From Actinoplanes missouriensis 431 (GTDB lineage: Bacteria > Actinomycetota > Actinomycetes > Mycobacteriales > Micromonosporaceae), in contig NC_017093.1 in the NCBI RefSeq assembly GCF_000284295.1, forward strand, positions 3,472,001 through 3,536,000: a DNA stretch of 64,000 bases, in the 5' to 3' direction. Position 1 is the first letter of the stretch. Every line of letters begins with the position of its first letter. The translations under genes were made by a program, and so were the position numbers. Shown here in pieces: positions 24,389 through 32,983 of the stretch. A model generated the notes under the pieces. The model was not told where the DNA came from, made no database searches, and saw only the letters and a list, made by a program, of their open reading frames with translations.

Positions 24389-25336
24389 ATGGATACCGCT
24401 GAGCCCGCGCCGGGCCGGACTCCGGCGAGCCCGGCTCAGCTGCCGGCGCCCGCCTGGTGGGCGACGTTGAAACGCACGGTCAAGGAGTTCGACGACGACG
24501 GGCTGGCCGACTGGGCCGCCGCGCTGACCTACTACGCCGTGCTCTCGGTCTTCCCCGGCCTGATCCTGCTGGCCTCGGTGCTCGGGCTGATCGGCCGCCC
24601 GGTCATCCAGCCGCTGATCGACAACCTCGGCCAGGTCGCGCCCGGCCCGGTCCGTGACATCCTCACCAGCAGCCTCGCCACCCTGGGTCAGGACCAGGGC
24701 AAGGCCGGCTGGCTGGCCGTCGTCGGCCTGGCCGGCGCGCTCTGGACCGCGTCCGGGTACGTCGGCGCCTTCATGCGCGCCTCCAACGTCATCTACGACG
24801 TCCCGGAGGGCCGGCCGCTCTGGAAGACGCTGCCGATCCGGATCGGGGTGACCCTGGTGGTGGGCGCCGCCTTGGCCGCGAGCACGCTGATCGTGGTCTT
24901 CACCGGGGAGGCCGCGGAGTGGGTGGGTCACCTGCTGGACCTGGACCGCACCGCGCTGACCGTCTGGGCGATCGTGAAGTGGCCGGTGCTGCTGATCCTG
25001 CTCGGCGGGATCCTGGACCTGCTGTTCTGGGCCGCGCCGAACGCCCGGCAGGCCGGCTTCCGGTGGATCACCCCCGGCGGCGTGCTGGCGGTGCTGGCCT
25101 GGATCGTCACCTCCGCCGGCTTCGGCGTCTACGCGGCCCACTTCGGCTCCTACGACAAGACCTACGGCACCCTCGGCGGCGTCGCGGTCTTCCTCGTCTG
25201 GCTCTGGATCTCCAACATCGCCGTCCTGCTCGGCGCCGAACTCGACGCGGAGCTGCATCGCAGCCGCGCGATCGCGGCCGGCCTGCCGCCGGACGAGGAG
25301 CCGTACGTCCCCCTCCGCGACACGAAGGCGCTCTGA
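24389..25336 (+). CDS. YihY/BrkB-family membrane protein
   Basis: 315 residues, six predicted helices. DDGLADWAAALTYYAVLSVFPGLILLASVLGL near the N-terminus and GSYDKTYGTLGGVAVFLVWLWISNIAVLLGAELDAEL near the C-terminus are the family's conserved stretches. The function of YihY/BrkB proteins is unsettled (transport or lipid roles proposed). The start lies in a short duplicated stretch (CTGACGGCCATGGA, twice), so the precise start is uncertain. Confidence 0.85.
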   Translation: MDTAEPAPGRTPASPAQLPAPAWWATLKRTVKEFDDDGLADWAAALTYYAVLSVFPGLILLASVLGLIGRPVIQPLIDNLGQVAPGPVRDILTSSLATLGQDQGKAGWLAVVGLAGALWTASGYVGAFMRASNVIYDVPEGRPLWKTLPIRIGVTLVVGAALAASTLIVVFTGEAAEWVGHLLDLDRTALTVWAIVKWPVLLILLGGILDLLFWAAPNARQAGFRWITPGGVLAVLAWIVTSAGFGVYAAHFGSYDKTYGTLGGVAVFLVWLWISNIAVLLGAELDAELHRSRAIAAGLPPDEEPYVPLRDTKAL

Positions 25337-25354
25337 GATGACCATGGACGGGAA

Positions 25355-26545
25355 ATGATGGACAAGGACGAGGCGGAACAGATCGATCCGGTCCGGCCAC
25401 CGGACCTGAACCAGGAGTCGAACCGCTCGGCGACCCGTCTGGAGCTCTTCTTCGATCTGGCGTTCGTGCTGTTCGTGGCCCGCTGCGCGGACATCCTGGC
25501 GAAGGACGAGACCTGGCACGGCGCGCTGATCTTCGCCGCCGTGCTGTCGATCGGCTGGTGGGCGTGGGCGAGCACCACCCTGTACGCCAACCGGTTCGAC
25601 ACCGACGACGCGGTGTTCCGTCTGCTCACCCTGGTCGCGATGGCCGGCGTGGTGGTGATGGCGGCGGCCGTGGACGCGATCGACGGCGCGGCCGGGCGGT
25701 GGTTCGCGATCGGGTACGTGCTGATCCGGCTGGCCCTGGTCGCCGGTTACCTGCGGGCCTGGCGGCACGTGCCGGAGGCCCGCTCGACCGCCCGGCTCTA
25801 CCTGATCGGCCACGGTGTGGGCGCTGCGTTCTGGCTGGTCTCGCTCGCCGTGCCGGCGCCCGGCCGGTACTGGCTGTGGGGCGCCGGGGTCCTCGCCGAC
25901 GTGGTGTGGCCGACCGCCGCCGCCCGGCTGAAGGACGCCGTCCCGCTGCACCTGGAACACCTGCCGGAACGCTTCGGCCTCTTCGTCATCCTGGTGCTCG
26001 GCGAGTCCGTCGCGGCCGTGGTGACCGGCCTGCACGACGCGGGCTGGGGCGCCGCGGTGCTGGTGACGGCGGCGTGCGCATTCGTGTCCGCGGCCGCGCT
26101 GTGGTGGGTCTACTTCGACCTGTCCGGCGGCGCGGCGAAACGGCGGCTCACCCGGGAGGGCGAGGTCACCAAGCATGGCGTGCACGACTTCTATGTATAC
26201 GTCCACCTCCCGCTCGCCGTCTCGCTGGCCGCCGTGGCGGTCGGGCTGGAACACGCGGTGCTGCACGGCGCCGACGACCACCTGAGCGCCGGGACCCGCG
26301 GGGTGCTCGGCATCGCCACCGCCGGGTACCTTCTGAGCGCCGCCCTGATGCAGGCGCAACTGGGCCGGCGGGTCCGCGGCACGCTGCTCTGGCCGGGCGC
26401 CGGTGTGCCGCTGGCCCTGCTGATCGTCCTGCTCGACATGTCGCCTGTCGCGACGACCGGATGGCTGGCCGCGCTCCTGGTGGCGGGCGTGGTCACCGGC
26501 TTCCAGCTGCATCGCGCGGGCGAGGTCCGTACCGCGAAGGTGTGA
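25355..26545 (+). CDS. Low-temperature-requirement A (LtrA) family membrane protein
   Basis: 396 residues, about ten or eleven hydrophobic helices. RLELFFDLAFVLFVARCADIL, LLTLVAMAGVVVMAAAV, ERFGLFVILVLGESVAAVVTG and LWWVYFD are the LtrA family signatures. The biochemical role is unknown; the name comes from a Listeria cold-growth mutant. It lies 18 bases after the YihY gene, in a probable two-gene operon. Confidence 0.87.
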   Translation: MMDKDEAEQIDPVRPPDLNQESNRSATRLELFFDLAFVLFVARCADILAKDETWHGALIFAAVLSIGWWAWASTTLYANRFDTDDAVFRLLTLVAMAGVVVMAAAVDAIDGAAGRWFAIGYVLIRLALVAGYLRAWRHVPEARSTARLYLIGHGVGAAFWLVSLAVPAPGRYWLWGAGVLADVVWPTAAARLKDAVPLHLEHLPERFGLFVILVLGESVAAVVTGLHDAGWGAAVLVTAACAFVSAAALWWVYFDLSGGAAKRRLTREGEVTKHGVHDFYVYVHLPLAVSLAAVAVGLEHAVLHGADDHLSAGTRGVLGIATAGYLLSAALMQAQLGRRVRGTLLWPGAGVPLALLIVLLDMSPVATTGWLAALLVAGVVTGFQLHRAGEVRTAKV

Positions 26546-26569
26546 TCGGAAATTTTCTTCGGGTCGTCG

Positions 26570-26598
26570 TGTCCATCCCGGGCTGTCCCGCTCGTAGT
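26570..26598 (+). promoter_or_regulatory. Candidate ECF promoter for the YciI-sigma operon
   Basis: TGTCCATC (26570-26577) and CGTAGT (26593-26598) are 15 bases apart. This resembles -35/-10 pairs I associate with YciI (DGPF)-linked ECF sigma factors, and lies directly upstream of such an operon. Confidence 0.35.
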
Positions 26599-26631
26599 GA
26601 TGTCGTAAGCGGATTCGAGAGGGAGTTGACG

Positions 26632-26976
26632 ATGAAGTACATGCTGCTGATCAACGCGGACGGGATCGACGAGCAGGGCGGCGCGGCCGGCTGCGAGCCG
26701 GCCGACTGGATGGCCTACGACAAGCAGGTCCGCGACGCCGGGATCCTGGTCGCCAGCGAGTCCCTGGCCGACCTGGTGACGGCCACGAGGGTGCGGGTCG
26801 CGGCGGACGGGACGCGCACGGTCACCGACGGGCCGTTCGCCGAGAGCCGTGAGGTGCTCGGCGGCTTCTACGTGATCGACGTGCCGGACCTGGACGCGGC
26901 GCTGGACTGGGCGGCCCGCTGCCCGGGGTCCCGGGACGGCTCGATCGTGGTCCGCCCGGTCGCGGACTTCGGATGA
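26632..26976 (+). CDS. YciI-like (DGPF-domain) protein
   Basis: 114 residues. The signature TVTDGPFAESREVLGGFYVIDVPDLDAALDWAARCP is complete, with the DGPF core. These ferredoxin-fold proteins nearly always sit beside an ECF sigma factor of the kind that follows here. The start has GAGGGAGTT upstream. Its substrate is unknown; it may act as sensor or target of the sigma factor. Confidence 0.9.
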   Translation: MKYMLLINADGIDEQGGAAGCEPADWMAYDKQVRDAGILVASESLADLVTATRVRVAADGTRTVTDGPFAESREVLGGFYVIDVPDLDAALDWAARCPGSRDGSIVVRPVADFG

Positions 26977-27016
26977 TCACCGGTCCGATCAGTGCCGGCG
27001 CTCCTCCCGAGGGCCG

Positions 27017-28216
27017 ATGAGCTCCGGTGACAGCGTGGAAGCCGTGTTCCGTGAGGAGCACGGCCGCCTCCTCGCCGCCCTGGCCCGCCGGTTCGGCGAT
27101 CTCGACCTCGCCGAGGAGGTCACCTCGGAGGCGATCGAGGCGGCGCTGGTCCGCTGGCCGGTCGACGGGGTCCCGCCGAACCCGGGCGCCTGGCTGATGA
27201 CCACCGCCCGGCGCAAGGCCGTCGACCGGCTGCGGCGCGACGCCGTGCTCGCCACCCGGCTGGCGGTGCTGCGGGTGGAGGCGGAACGGGCCGCGCCCCC
27301 GCCGGCCGGCGACGAGTTCCCGGACGAGCGGCTGCAGCTCTTCTTCACCTGCGCGCACCCGGCGCTCGCGGCGGAGGACCGGATCACGCTGACCCTGCGC
27401 TGCCTCGCCGGTCTCACCACACCCGAGGTGGCCCGCGCGTTCCTGGTGCCCACCGCGACGATGGCGAAGCGGATCACCCGTGCCAAACAGAGGATCCGGG
27501 ACGCGCGGATCCCGTTCCGCGTCCCCGATCCCGACGAGCTCCCGGACCGGCTTCCGGTGGTCCTTCACGTCATCTACTCGATCTTCACCGAGGGGTACGC
27601 GGCGAAGCGCGCCGACCTCGCCGACGAGGCGATCCGTCTGGCTCGTATCCTGCGCCGCCTGGCGCCGGCCGAACCGGAGGCGACAGGTCTGCTGGCGTTG
27701 CTGCTGCTGGTGCACGCCCGGCGGACCCCGGCGGCCGTGCCCCTCGCCGAGCAGGACCGCGGCACCTGGGACCGGGACCTGATCGCGGAGGGCGCGGCGC
27801 TCGTCGTGGAGGCGCTGACCGGGGGGCCGCCCAGGTTCTACGCCGTGCAGGCCGCGATCGCCGCCCTGCACGACGAGGCCCCGGACCTGGAGAGCACCGA
27901 CTGGCCGCAGATCGTCGCCCTCTACGACGTGCTGATGGCGATCGCGCCGTCCCCGGTGGTGGCGCTCAACCGGGCCGCCGCGGTGGCCATGCGCGACGGT
28001 CCGGCGGCCGGCCTCGCCCTGCTCGACGAGCTGGCGGACGAGCCTCTGCTGCGCGGCTATCACCCGTACCCCGCAAGCCGTGCCGATCTTCTGGACCGGC
28101 TGGGACGGCGCGGCGAAGCCGTGGCGGCCTATCGTGACGCGCTCCGCCTGGCCGGCACCGACGCCGAGCGCGCGTTCCTGACCCGCCGGATCACCGCGAT
28201 CGAGGAGGCCGGCTGA
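27017..28216 (+). CDS. ECF sigma factor with large C-terminal domain (YciI-associated)
   Basis: 399 residues, far longer than a typical ECF sigma. Region 2 is RFGDLDLAEEVTSEAIEAALVRWP...NPGAWLMTTARRKAVDRLRRD; region 4 is CLAGLTTPEVARAFLVPTATMAKRITRAKQRIRDA. The extension (about 180-399) contains VLHVIYSIFTEGYAA, LAEEGAAL-like and TPR-like helices (DUF6596 type). The 41-base gap to the YciI gene suggests one transcript. Confidence 0.9.
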   Translation: MSSGDSVEAVFREEHGRLLAALARRFGDLDLAEEVTSEAIEAALVRWPVDGVPPNPGAWLMTTARRKAVDRLRRDAVLATRLAVLRVEAERAAPPPAGDEFPDERLQLFFTCAHPALAAEDRITLTLRCLAGLTTPEVARAFLVPTATMAKRITRAKQRIRDARIPFRVPDPDELPDRLPVVLHVIYSIFTEGYAAKRADLADEAIRLARILRRLAPAEPEATGLLALLLLVHARRTPAAVPLAEQDRGTWDRDLIAEGAALVVEALTGGPPRFYAVQAAIAALHDEAPDLESTDWPQIVALYDVLMAIAPSPVVALNRAAAVAMRDGPAAGLALLDELADEPLLRGYHPYPASRADLLDRLGRRGEAVAAYRDALRLAGTDAERAFLTRRITAIEEAG

Positions 28217-28237
28217 CCCGGATCCCGTGCGGTGGCA

Positions 28238-28269
28238 GGGCTGCCGTTCCCGCGAAGGAACGGCAGCCC
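28238..28269. terminator. Strong bidirectional terminator hairpin
   Basis: A 13-bp perfect stem (GGGCTGCCGTTCC / GGAACGGCAGCCC) with a 6-nt loop, exactly between the convergent stops at 28216 and 28275. Confidence 0.75.
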
Positions 28270-28274
28270 GTCCG

Positions 28275-28577
28275 TCACCCGTGGTGTTTCTGCTGGCAGG
28301 GGACGCAGAACCGGGCGTGCGGCAGGACCTCCAGCCGCTCCTCGGGGATCGTCGTCTCGCACCGCTGGCACAGGCCGTAGGTGCCGTCGGCGATCCGTCG
28401 CAGCGCGCCGCTGATCTGCTCCAGGCTCTGCCGGGTGGCGGCGAGCAGCGCGGCCCGGTCGTGCGCCTGCGCGGGGTCGCCGGTGTCGGCGTTGATCTCG
28501 GTTAGTTCCTTGAGCCGCGCGGTCTGTACCGCGAAATCCTCGCTCAGTGATGCTCGGATGGTGCTGTCGATGGTCAT
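28275..28577 (-). CDS. TraR/DksA family zinc-finger protein
   Basis: 100 residues. A helical coiled-coil first part precedes a four-cysteine zinc finger: GLCQRCETTIP and ARFCVPCQQKHHG. DksA-type proteins bind the RNA polymerase secondary channel; this one is short, like the actinobacterial RNA-polymerase-binding members. AGGAG lies 9 bases before the ATG. A 65-codon ORF ends in an ATGA overlap with this start, and an intrinsic terminator stands 36 bases upstream, which suggests attenuation. Confidence 0.85.
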   Translation of the reverse strand: MTIDSTIRASLSEDFAVQTARLKELTEINADTGDPAQAHDRAALLAATRQSLEQISGALRRIADGTYGLCQRCETTIPEERLEVLPHARFCVPCQQKHHG

Positions 28578-28771
28578 GGCGGACGCTCCTGATCGGAAAA
28601 AGGCCGGAAAACAAAAAAGGGCCGAAGCTGTGCGCTTCGCCCTGGCGGTGATCGAGGATGTGCCTCCGCCGGTGGGCCGCGACCGGTGGGCGCGGGGCTC
28701 GGCAGGCCCTGGGCAGCACGAGCAGCCGTCACCACGGTGACGGCGAGCGAGTGCGAGCTCACGACCAGCAT
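28574..28771 (-). CDS. Leader ORF upstream of the DksA-like gene, 65 aa
   Basis: ATG at 28771 lies 6 bases after a TATGGT -10-like box (28778-28783), so it would be translated from a leaderless mRNA. The peptide starts MLVVSSHSLAVTVV, is otherwise Pro/Arg-rich and resembles no family. Its frame passes through the intrinsic terminator and stops in an ATGA overlap with the DksA-like start. Only its position supports coding; I infer a regulatory leader rather than a functional protein. Confidence 0.35.
   Translation of the reverse strand: MLVVSSHSLAVTVVTAARAAQGLPSPAPTGRGPPAEAHPRSPPGRSAQLRPFFVFRPFSDQERPP
28613..28642 (-). terminator. Intrinsic terminator inside the DksA-like leader (attenuator candidate)
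   Basis: On the minus strand, GGGCGAAGC and GCTTCGGCCC pair around a 5-nt loop (one bulge) and run directly into TTTTTT, with further T-runs after it. Canonical rho-independent terminators with long U-runs are rare in this GC-rich DNA. There is no minus-strand gene upstream to terminate (the next gene, at 28871, goes the other way), so it most likely attenuates the DksA-like transcript. Confidence 0.65.
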
Positions 28772-28870
28772 CCGGACACCATAGCCAATGCGAAACGGGT
28801 GCATCCACCGGCGGTGGCCGGAGCGAAGGAACGGGCGTACCGAATCCACGAGAAAAGCTCAGGAGATCCG

Positions 28871-29695
28871 ATGCGCACTCTGCTTCTCGGCCGCGCGGCT
28901 GCTGTCGGTGCGGTAAGCATGCTGGCCCTCGGCACGGTCGGGGCGATGTCCGCCTCCCCGGCGTACGCCAGGGCGAACTCCGACGTCACCGTCGTGCACG
29001 GCATCCCGGGCCAGCCGGTGGACGTCTACGTCAACGGCGAGAAGACCATCCCGGACTTCCAGCCGGGCAAGGTGGCCGGGCCGCTGAGCCTGCCGGCCGG
29101 CCAGTACGACATCGCGCTCACCAAGCCCGGCGACGCGATCGGCGACGCGCTGCTGACCCTCGACGACGCCGAGGTGCCCGGCGACGCGAACGTCAGCCTC
29201 GTCGCCCACCTCACCGAGGACGGCAAGCCGGCGCTGACGCCGTTCGTCAACGACACCTCGAAGGTCGGCGCCGGCAAGGCCCGGCTGATCGTCCGGCACG
29301 CCGCCGCGGCGCCCGCGGTGGACGTGCGCGCCGGGGGACAGCCGGTCTTCGAGGACGTGACGAACGGCAAGGAGGGCAAGGCGGACGTCGACGCCGGAAC
29401 CGTCTCGGCCGACGTGGTGCTGGCCGGCACGGACACCCGGGTCCTCGGCCCGGCCGACCTGAACCTCAAGGAGGGCACCGCGACCGTCGTCTACGCGGTC
29501 GGATCGGCCGACGACAAGACCCTCGACATCGTCTCCCAGACGATCTCCGGCCTGCACTCCGCTCCCGGTGGTGTGCCCAGCGGCGACGGCGGTCTCGCCG
29601 GCACCCCCAACACCCTTCCCTGGTACGGGGTGGGCGCCGCCGGCATCCTGCTGGCCCTGCTCGGCGCCGTCCGGCTGGCGACCGCCCGTCGATGA
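28871..29695 (+). CDS. DUF4397 exported protein with C-terminal anchor
   Basis: 274 residues. A signal peptide (about 1-33, ending SPAYA) is followed by two DUF4397 units starting VTVVHGIPGQPVDVYVNGEKTIPDF; the second (RLIVRHAAAAPAVDVRAGG) is a degenerate copy. After a Gly/Ser linker, LPWYGVGAAGILLALLGAVRLATARR is a hydrophobic tail ending in Arg, in the position of a sortase-processed anchor though without a plain LPxTG. AGGAG precedes the ATG. It overlaps the sortase gene by 4 bases (ATGA), so it is the likely substrate. Confidence 0.85.
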   Translation: MRTLLLGRAAAVGAVSMLALGTVGAMSASPAYARANSDVTVVHGIPGQPVDVYVNGEKTIPDFQPGKVAGPLSLPAGQYDIALTKPGDAIGDALLTLDDAEVPGDANVSLVAHLTEDGKPALTPFVNDTSKVGAGKARLIVRHAAAAPAVDVRAGGQPVFEDVTNGKEGKADVDAGTVSADVVLAGTDTRVLGPADLNLKEGTATVVYAVGSADDKTLDIVSQTISGLHSAPGGVPSGDGGLAGTPNTLPWYGVGAAGILLALLGAVRLATARR

Positions 29696-30414
29696 GCATC
29701 ACCCCTGGTGACGGCACGTCCCGGCGCTGGCCGGGGCGTGCCCTGCTCCTGCTGGTGGCCGGGCTGGTCGTCGCGGTCACGGCCGGGGTGGTGCTGTGGT
29801 GGTCACGGCCGGCGGCGGACTTCGGCGCCCCGGCGGTGACCGCGCTCGTCTCGTCGTCCCCGGTGCCCGGCTCTGCGGGGTCCTCGGACTCGCCGGGCTC
29901 GTCCGGCCGTGTGGTCGCCGAGCGGGTGCCGATCGTGGACGGTGGGCTGCCCGAGGCCGGGGACGCCGACGCGCCGGTCCGGCTGCGGATCCCCGCGCTC
30001 GGCCTCGACGCGGACGTCGACGCGGTCGGCCTCGACGAGTCCACCGGGGACTTCGCCGTCCCGCCGAGTGTCGACCGGGTCGGCTGGTACCGGTACGGAC
30101 CCGGCTTCTCCGCGGACACCGGCTCGATCGTCGTGGCCGGGCACGTGGACAGCGCCGCCGAGGGCGAGGGCGCGTTCTTCCGGCTCGGCGCCCTGAAATC
30201 CGGCGACCGGGTGACCCTGGTCGGGCCGGGCGGACGGGACCGCACGTTCGAGGTGGTCGCGCGCGAGCGCTACCGCAAGACGGCGATCCCGCTGCCGAAG
30301 TATTTCGCCCGCGAGGGTGAGGCGCGGCTCACGCTGATCACCTGCGGCGGGCCGTTCGACGAGAAGACCGGCCACTACCGCGACAACGTGGTGATCACCG
30401 CTGCCGCGGCGTGA
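29692..30414 (+). CDS. Class F sortase
   Basis: 240 residues with an N-terminal membrane anchor (about 16-38), a Ser/Pro-rich linker and the sortase domain. The catalytic triad is visible: H151 in VVAGHVDS, C218 in LTLITCGG, R230 in GHYRDN. Class F sortases are the typical actinobacterial housekeeping-independent type and are often found beside DUF4397 proteins, as here. Confidence 0.9.
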   Translation: MSITPGDGTSRRWPGRALLLLVAGLVVAVTAGVVLWWSRPAADFGAPAVTALVSSSPVPGSAGSSDSPGSSGRVVAERVPIVDGGLPEAGDADAPVRLRIPALGLDADVDAVGLDESTGDFAVPPSVDRVGWYRYGPGFSADTGSIVVAGHVDSAAEGEGAFFRLGALKSGDRVTLVGPGGRDRTFEVVARERYRKTAIPLPKYFAREGEARLTLITCGGPFDEKTGHYRDNVVITAAAA

Positions 30415-30423
30415 CGGCGCTTC

Positions 30424-30918
30424 TTACTGGCGCGCGAGCGCCGCGTCGATGGCGGTGATCACCTCGGGGGCGTCCGGGGCGGTCTGCGGGGCGAACCGGG
30501 CGACGACCGTGCCGTCCGGGCCGACCAGGAACTTCTCGAAGTTCCACCGGACGTCACCGGTATAGCCCTCGGCGTCCGGCTCGGCGGTCAGCGCCTGGTA
30601 GAGCGGGTGCCGCCCGTCGCCGTTGACCTCCACCTTCTCGGTCAGCGGGAACGTCACGCCGTAGGTCGCGCTGCAGAACTCGGCGATCTCGTCGGCGGTG
30701 CCCGGCTCCTGCCCGGCGAACTGGTTGCACGGCACGCCGAGCACGGTGAAGCCCCGATCGGCGTACCGTTTCTGCAGCTCCTCGAGCGTCTCGTACTGCG
30801 GGGTCATCCCGCAGCGGGAGGCCACGTTGACGATGAGTGTGGCCGTGCCCCGGAACTGCCCGAGGTCCAGCGGCTCGCCGCGCAGGCCGGCGATCTCCAC
30901 GTCATAGATGGTCGACAC
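30424..30918 (-). CDS. Glutathione peroxidase-like thiol peroxidase
   Basis: 164 residues. VNVASRCGMTPQY contains the peroxidatic Cys (Cys form, not selenocysteine); NQFAGQEPGT carries the conserved Gln and WNFEKFLV the conserved Trp of the catalytic tetrad. In bacteria these enzymes use thioredoxin or mycothiol systems rather than glutathione. The stop lies only 10 bases from that of the convergent sortase gene. Confidence 0.9.
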   Translation of the reverse strand: MSTIYDVEIAGLRGEPLDLGQFRGTATLIVNVASRCGMTPQYETLEELQKRYADRGFTVLGVPCNQFAGQEPGTADEIAEFCSATYGVTFPLTEKVEVNGDGRHPLYQALTAEPDAEGYTGDVRWNFEKFLVGPDGTVVARFAPQTAPDAPEVITAIDAALARQ

Positions 30919-31003
30919 GCGGTTCTCCTCCAGGGGTGCAGACTGATCTACCGAGCCAGACTAGCGGGCGGCCCGTCGCCGGCCCACCGGACGGGAGAGT
31001 CAC

Positions 31004-31654
31004 ATGCCCCATCTGATCCGCGTCGACCTGGGCGAGGTGGACTACGACACCGCCGTACGGGAGATGGCGGGCTGGGCCGACGAGCGTCGTGCCGGAGTCG
31101 CGCCCGACCGGCTGTTCCTGCTCAGTCACCCGCCGGTGATCACGTACGGCCGCCGCACCCCGCCCGGCGACCTGCCCGCTGATCTGTCGGCCATCCCCGC
31201 CGTGATGGTCGATCGCGGCGGCAACGCCACCTATCACGGTCCCGGTCAGCTGGTCGGCTACCTGGTGATGGATCTGCGCCGGTGGGGACCGGTCGACGTC
31301 GTACGGTGGCTGGAACTGGGTTTGATCGATGCCCTCGAATCTCTGGGATTCGCGGCCCACCGCCGTGACACCCCACCCGGGTCGCCGAGCCTGGTGGGCG
31401 TCTGGACGCCCGGCGACCGCAAGGTGGCCTCGATCGGCATGCGCATCCGGGGCGGCGTGACCACCCACGGGTTCGCGCTGAACATCAGCACCGATCTGGC
31501 CGTCTTCGAGAGGTTCGTCGCCTGCAGCCTGGACGACGTGGCGATGACCTCGCTGCATGAACTGGCCGCTGAGCAGGGGGTCAGGCCGCCGTCGGACGCC
31601 GAGGTGCGGGACGCCGTGGCCACCGGTCTGAGCGCCGCGCTCGTGGCCGGCTGA
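31004..31654 (+). CDS. lipB: Lipoyl(octanoyl) transferase
   Basis: 216 residues. VDRGGNATYHGPGQLVGYLVMDLR is the LipB signature, KVASIGMRIRGGVTTHG contains the catalytic Lys, and FERFVACSL the catalytic Cys. The enzyme moves octanoyl groups from ACP to the lipoyl domains of 2-oxoacid dehydrogenases. CGGGAGAG precedes the ATG. LipA is not next to it. The last codons are tandemly duplicated just after the stop (GCGCTCGTGxCCGGxTGATC, about 31637-31679). Confidence 0.9.
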   Translation: MPHLIRVDLGEVDYDTAVREMAGWADERRAGVAPDRLFLLSHPPVITYGRRTPPGDLPADLSAIPAVMVDRGGNATYHGPGQLVGYLVMDLRRWGPVDVVRWLELGLIDALESLGFAAHRRDTPPGSPSLVGVWTPGDRKVASIGMRIRGGVTTHGFALNISTDLAVFERFVACSLDDVAMTSLHELAAEQGVRPPSDAEVRDAVATGLSAALVAG

Positions 31655-31677
31655 TCGTCGCGCTCGTGACCGGTTGA

Positions 31678-31956
31678 TCAGAAGGGGGCGGGACCACTGC
31701 CCGCGAGCGACACCAGGATCTGCGTGGCCAGCAGTTTGCGAACGCCGGTGACGGAGACCGGGCCGACCTGGTCGTACGGCAGCTCCAGGGAGAGGCCGGT
31801 GCCGGAATTGCGCATCTCCTCGGTGTTCTGGTCCGGGCGGAAGGTGCCGCCCCAGCTCTCGGCTCCGGCACGGTAGTTGGTGCTGAGCGAGGCCATGCCG
31901 GACACCCGTGTGCCGTCGGCCAGAGTGAGCCGGGCCGGACCGGAGTAAGTCGTCAT
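31678..31956 (-). CDS. Hypothetical protein, 92 aa
   Basis: Small protein with a beta-rich pattern (TTYSGPARLTLADGTRVSGMASLSTNYRAG) resembling actinobacterial proteins of unknown function related to DUF4873. ATG at 31956; the frame could extend upstream to 32013. No signal peptide. It converges with lipB with a 23-base gap. Confidence 0.5.
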   Translation of the reverse strand: MTTYSGPARLTLADGTRVSGMASLSTNYRAGAESWGGTFRPDQNTEEMRNSGTGLSLELPYDQVGPVSVTGVRKLLATQILVSLAGSGPAPF

Positions 31957-32213
31957 GGTGAGTAACGGTAGCCGGAGCGCCCCGCGAGACCACAATCGGA
32001 ACCGGTGGCTCACGTTTCACAAGCCGGGGCATGGCGCGTGCGGGCCGCCGCCGGCCGGACGCCGATCCAGCCGTGCTGATGATCCGGGAAACCGCCGGCA
32101 TGCTCTTTCTCAATATCACTCATCGGTGCATCAGATGATCGGTTATGGCTTTTGCCCGCATGGCTGGAACGTTACCTTCTGCTCCAGCGGAAATGCGGGT
32201 TAGGGTGCCTCCA

Positions 32214-32945
32214 ATGACAGTAAATAATTGGATATCGTCAATGCAAAAGGTCCTGCCGGTCGTTGTCGAAGCCGCCATTGCCGGAGTGATCACAGTGGGG
32301 ATGAGCCTGGCGGCCAACCTGGTCACTGACGGCCGCTCGCTCTGGTGGGCGCTGGTGTTGATCGCTCTCCTGTCCTGCGCCGTGGCTGTGGACACCCTGG
32401 AGCGTTTGCGGAAACGACGTGCGGAGGATCCGGATGTGCCGATGATCCCGCGCAGCCGGAGCGCGGCGACCGGCAAGCACATCGCTCTGGGCATCGCCCT
32501 GCTGACCTTGCTCGGCTCGTTCGCCCTGGTGGTCGGACGGCTGGTCAGCACCGACGCTTCCTGCCGGGTGGAGGAGCTCCGGAATTACCGGGAACTTCCC
32601 TACAACTGTGACATCGCCTGGTCGCGGACGGATCCGGCCGAACGGCGAGTGCCGCTCTATCGATGGCCGAAACCGGGACCCGTGGCGCTGGACGTCCTGG
32701 ACGCCGACGACAGTGGCAGCGACCAGTTCTTCGCCTGCCAGATCGAATCACCGGACGTCAGTGACGGATATGGTTTCTCGGGCGGTTCGCGGTACTGGGC
32801 ACTCGCGCCCGGGGACGATGCGGACCTCTGGGGCTGGATGCCTCAGGTGTTCTTCGAACACGGCGCGAACGGAGACCGGGAGCCGAATCTTCCCGAGTGC
32901 AGCGAGGAACAAAAGGCCAAGGCGGGTACGACGTTCGTGGCCTGA
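32214..32945 (+). CDS. Membrane protein of unknown function, 243 aa
   Basis: Three hydrophobic helices (PVVVEAAIAGVITVGMSLAANL, LWWALVLIALLSCAVAV, IALGIALLTLLGSFALVVG), then a long extracellular C-terminal part with four Cys (C-x-n-C near ASCRVEEL/PYNCDIAW, FFACQIES, LPECSEEQ) that may form disulphides. The gene start is AT-richer than its surroundings. TAGGGT (32201-32206) lies 7 bases before the ATG, so it is probably leaderless. I do not recognise a family. Confidence 0.65.
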   Translation: MTVNNWISSMQKVLPVVVEAAIAGVITVGMSLAANLVTDGRSLWWALVLIALLSCAVAVDTLERLRKRRAEDPDVPMIPRSRSAATGKHIALGIALLTLLGSFALVVGRLVSTDASCRVEELRNYRELPYNCDIAWSRTDPAERRVPLYRWPKPGPVALDVLDADDSGSDQFFACQIESPDVSDGYGFSGGSRYWALAPGDDADLWGWMPQVFFEHGANGDREPNLPECSEEQKAKAGTTFVA

Positions 32946-32983
32946 CTCGGCCCGGGAACGGGTGAGGGGCTACCGTTCATCGG

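Noticed and set aside
28658..28870. Plus-strand extension of the DUF4397 reading frame upstream of 28871
   Set aside because: The signal peptide begins at 28871 behind AGGAG; the upstream part is the leader region of the opposite DksA-like gene.
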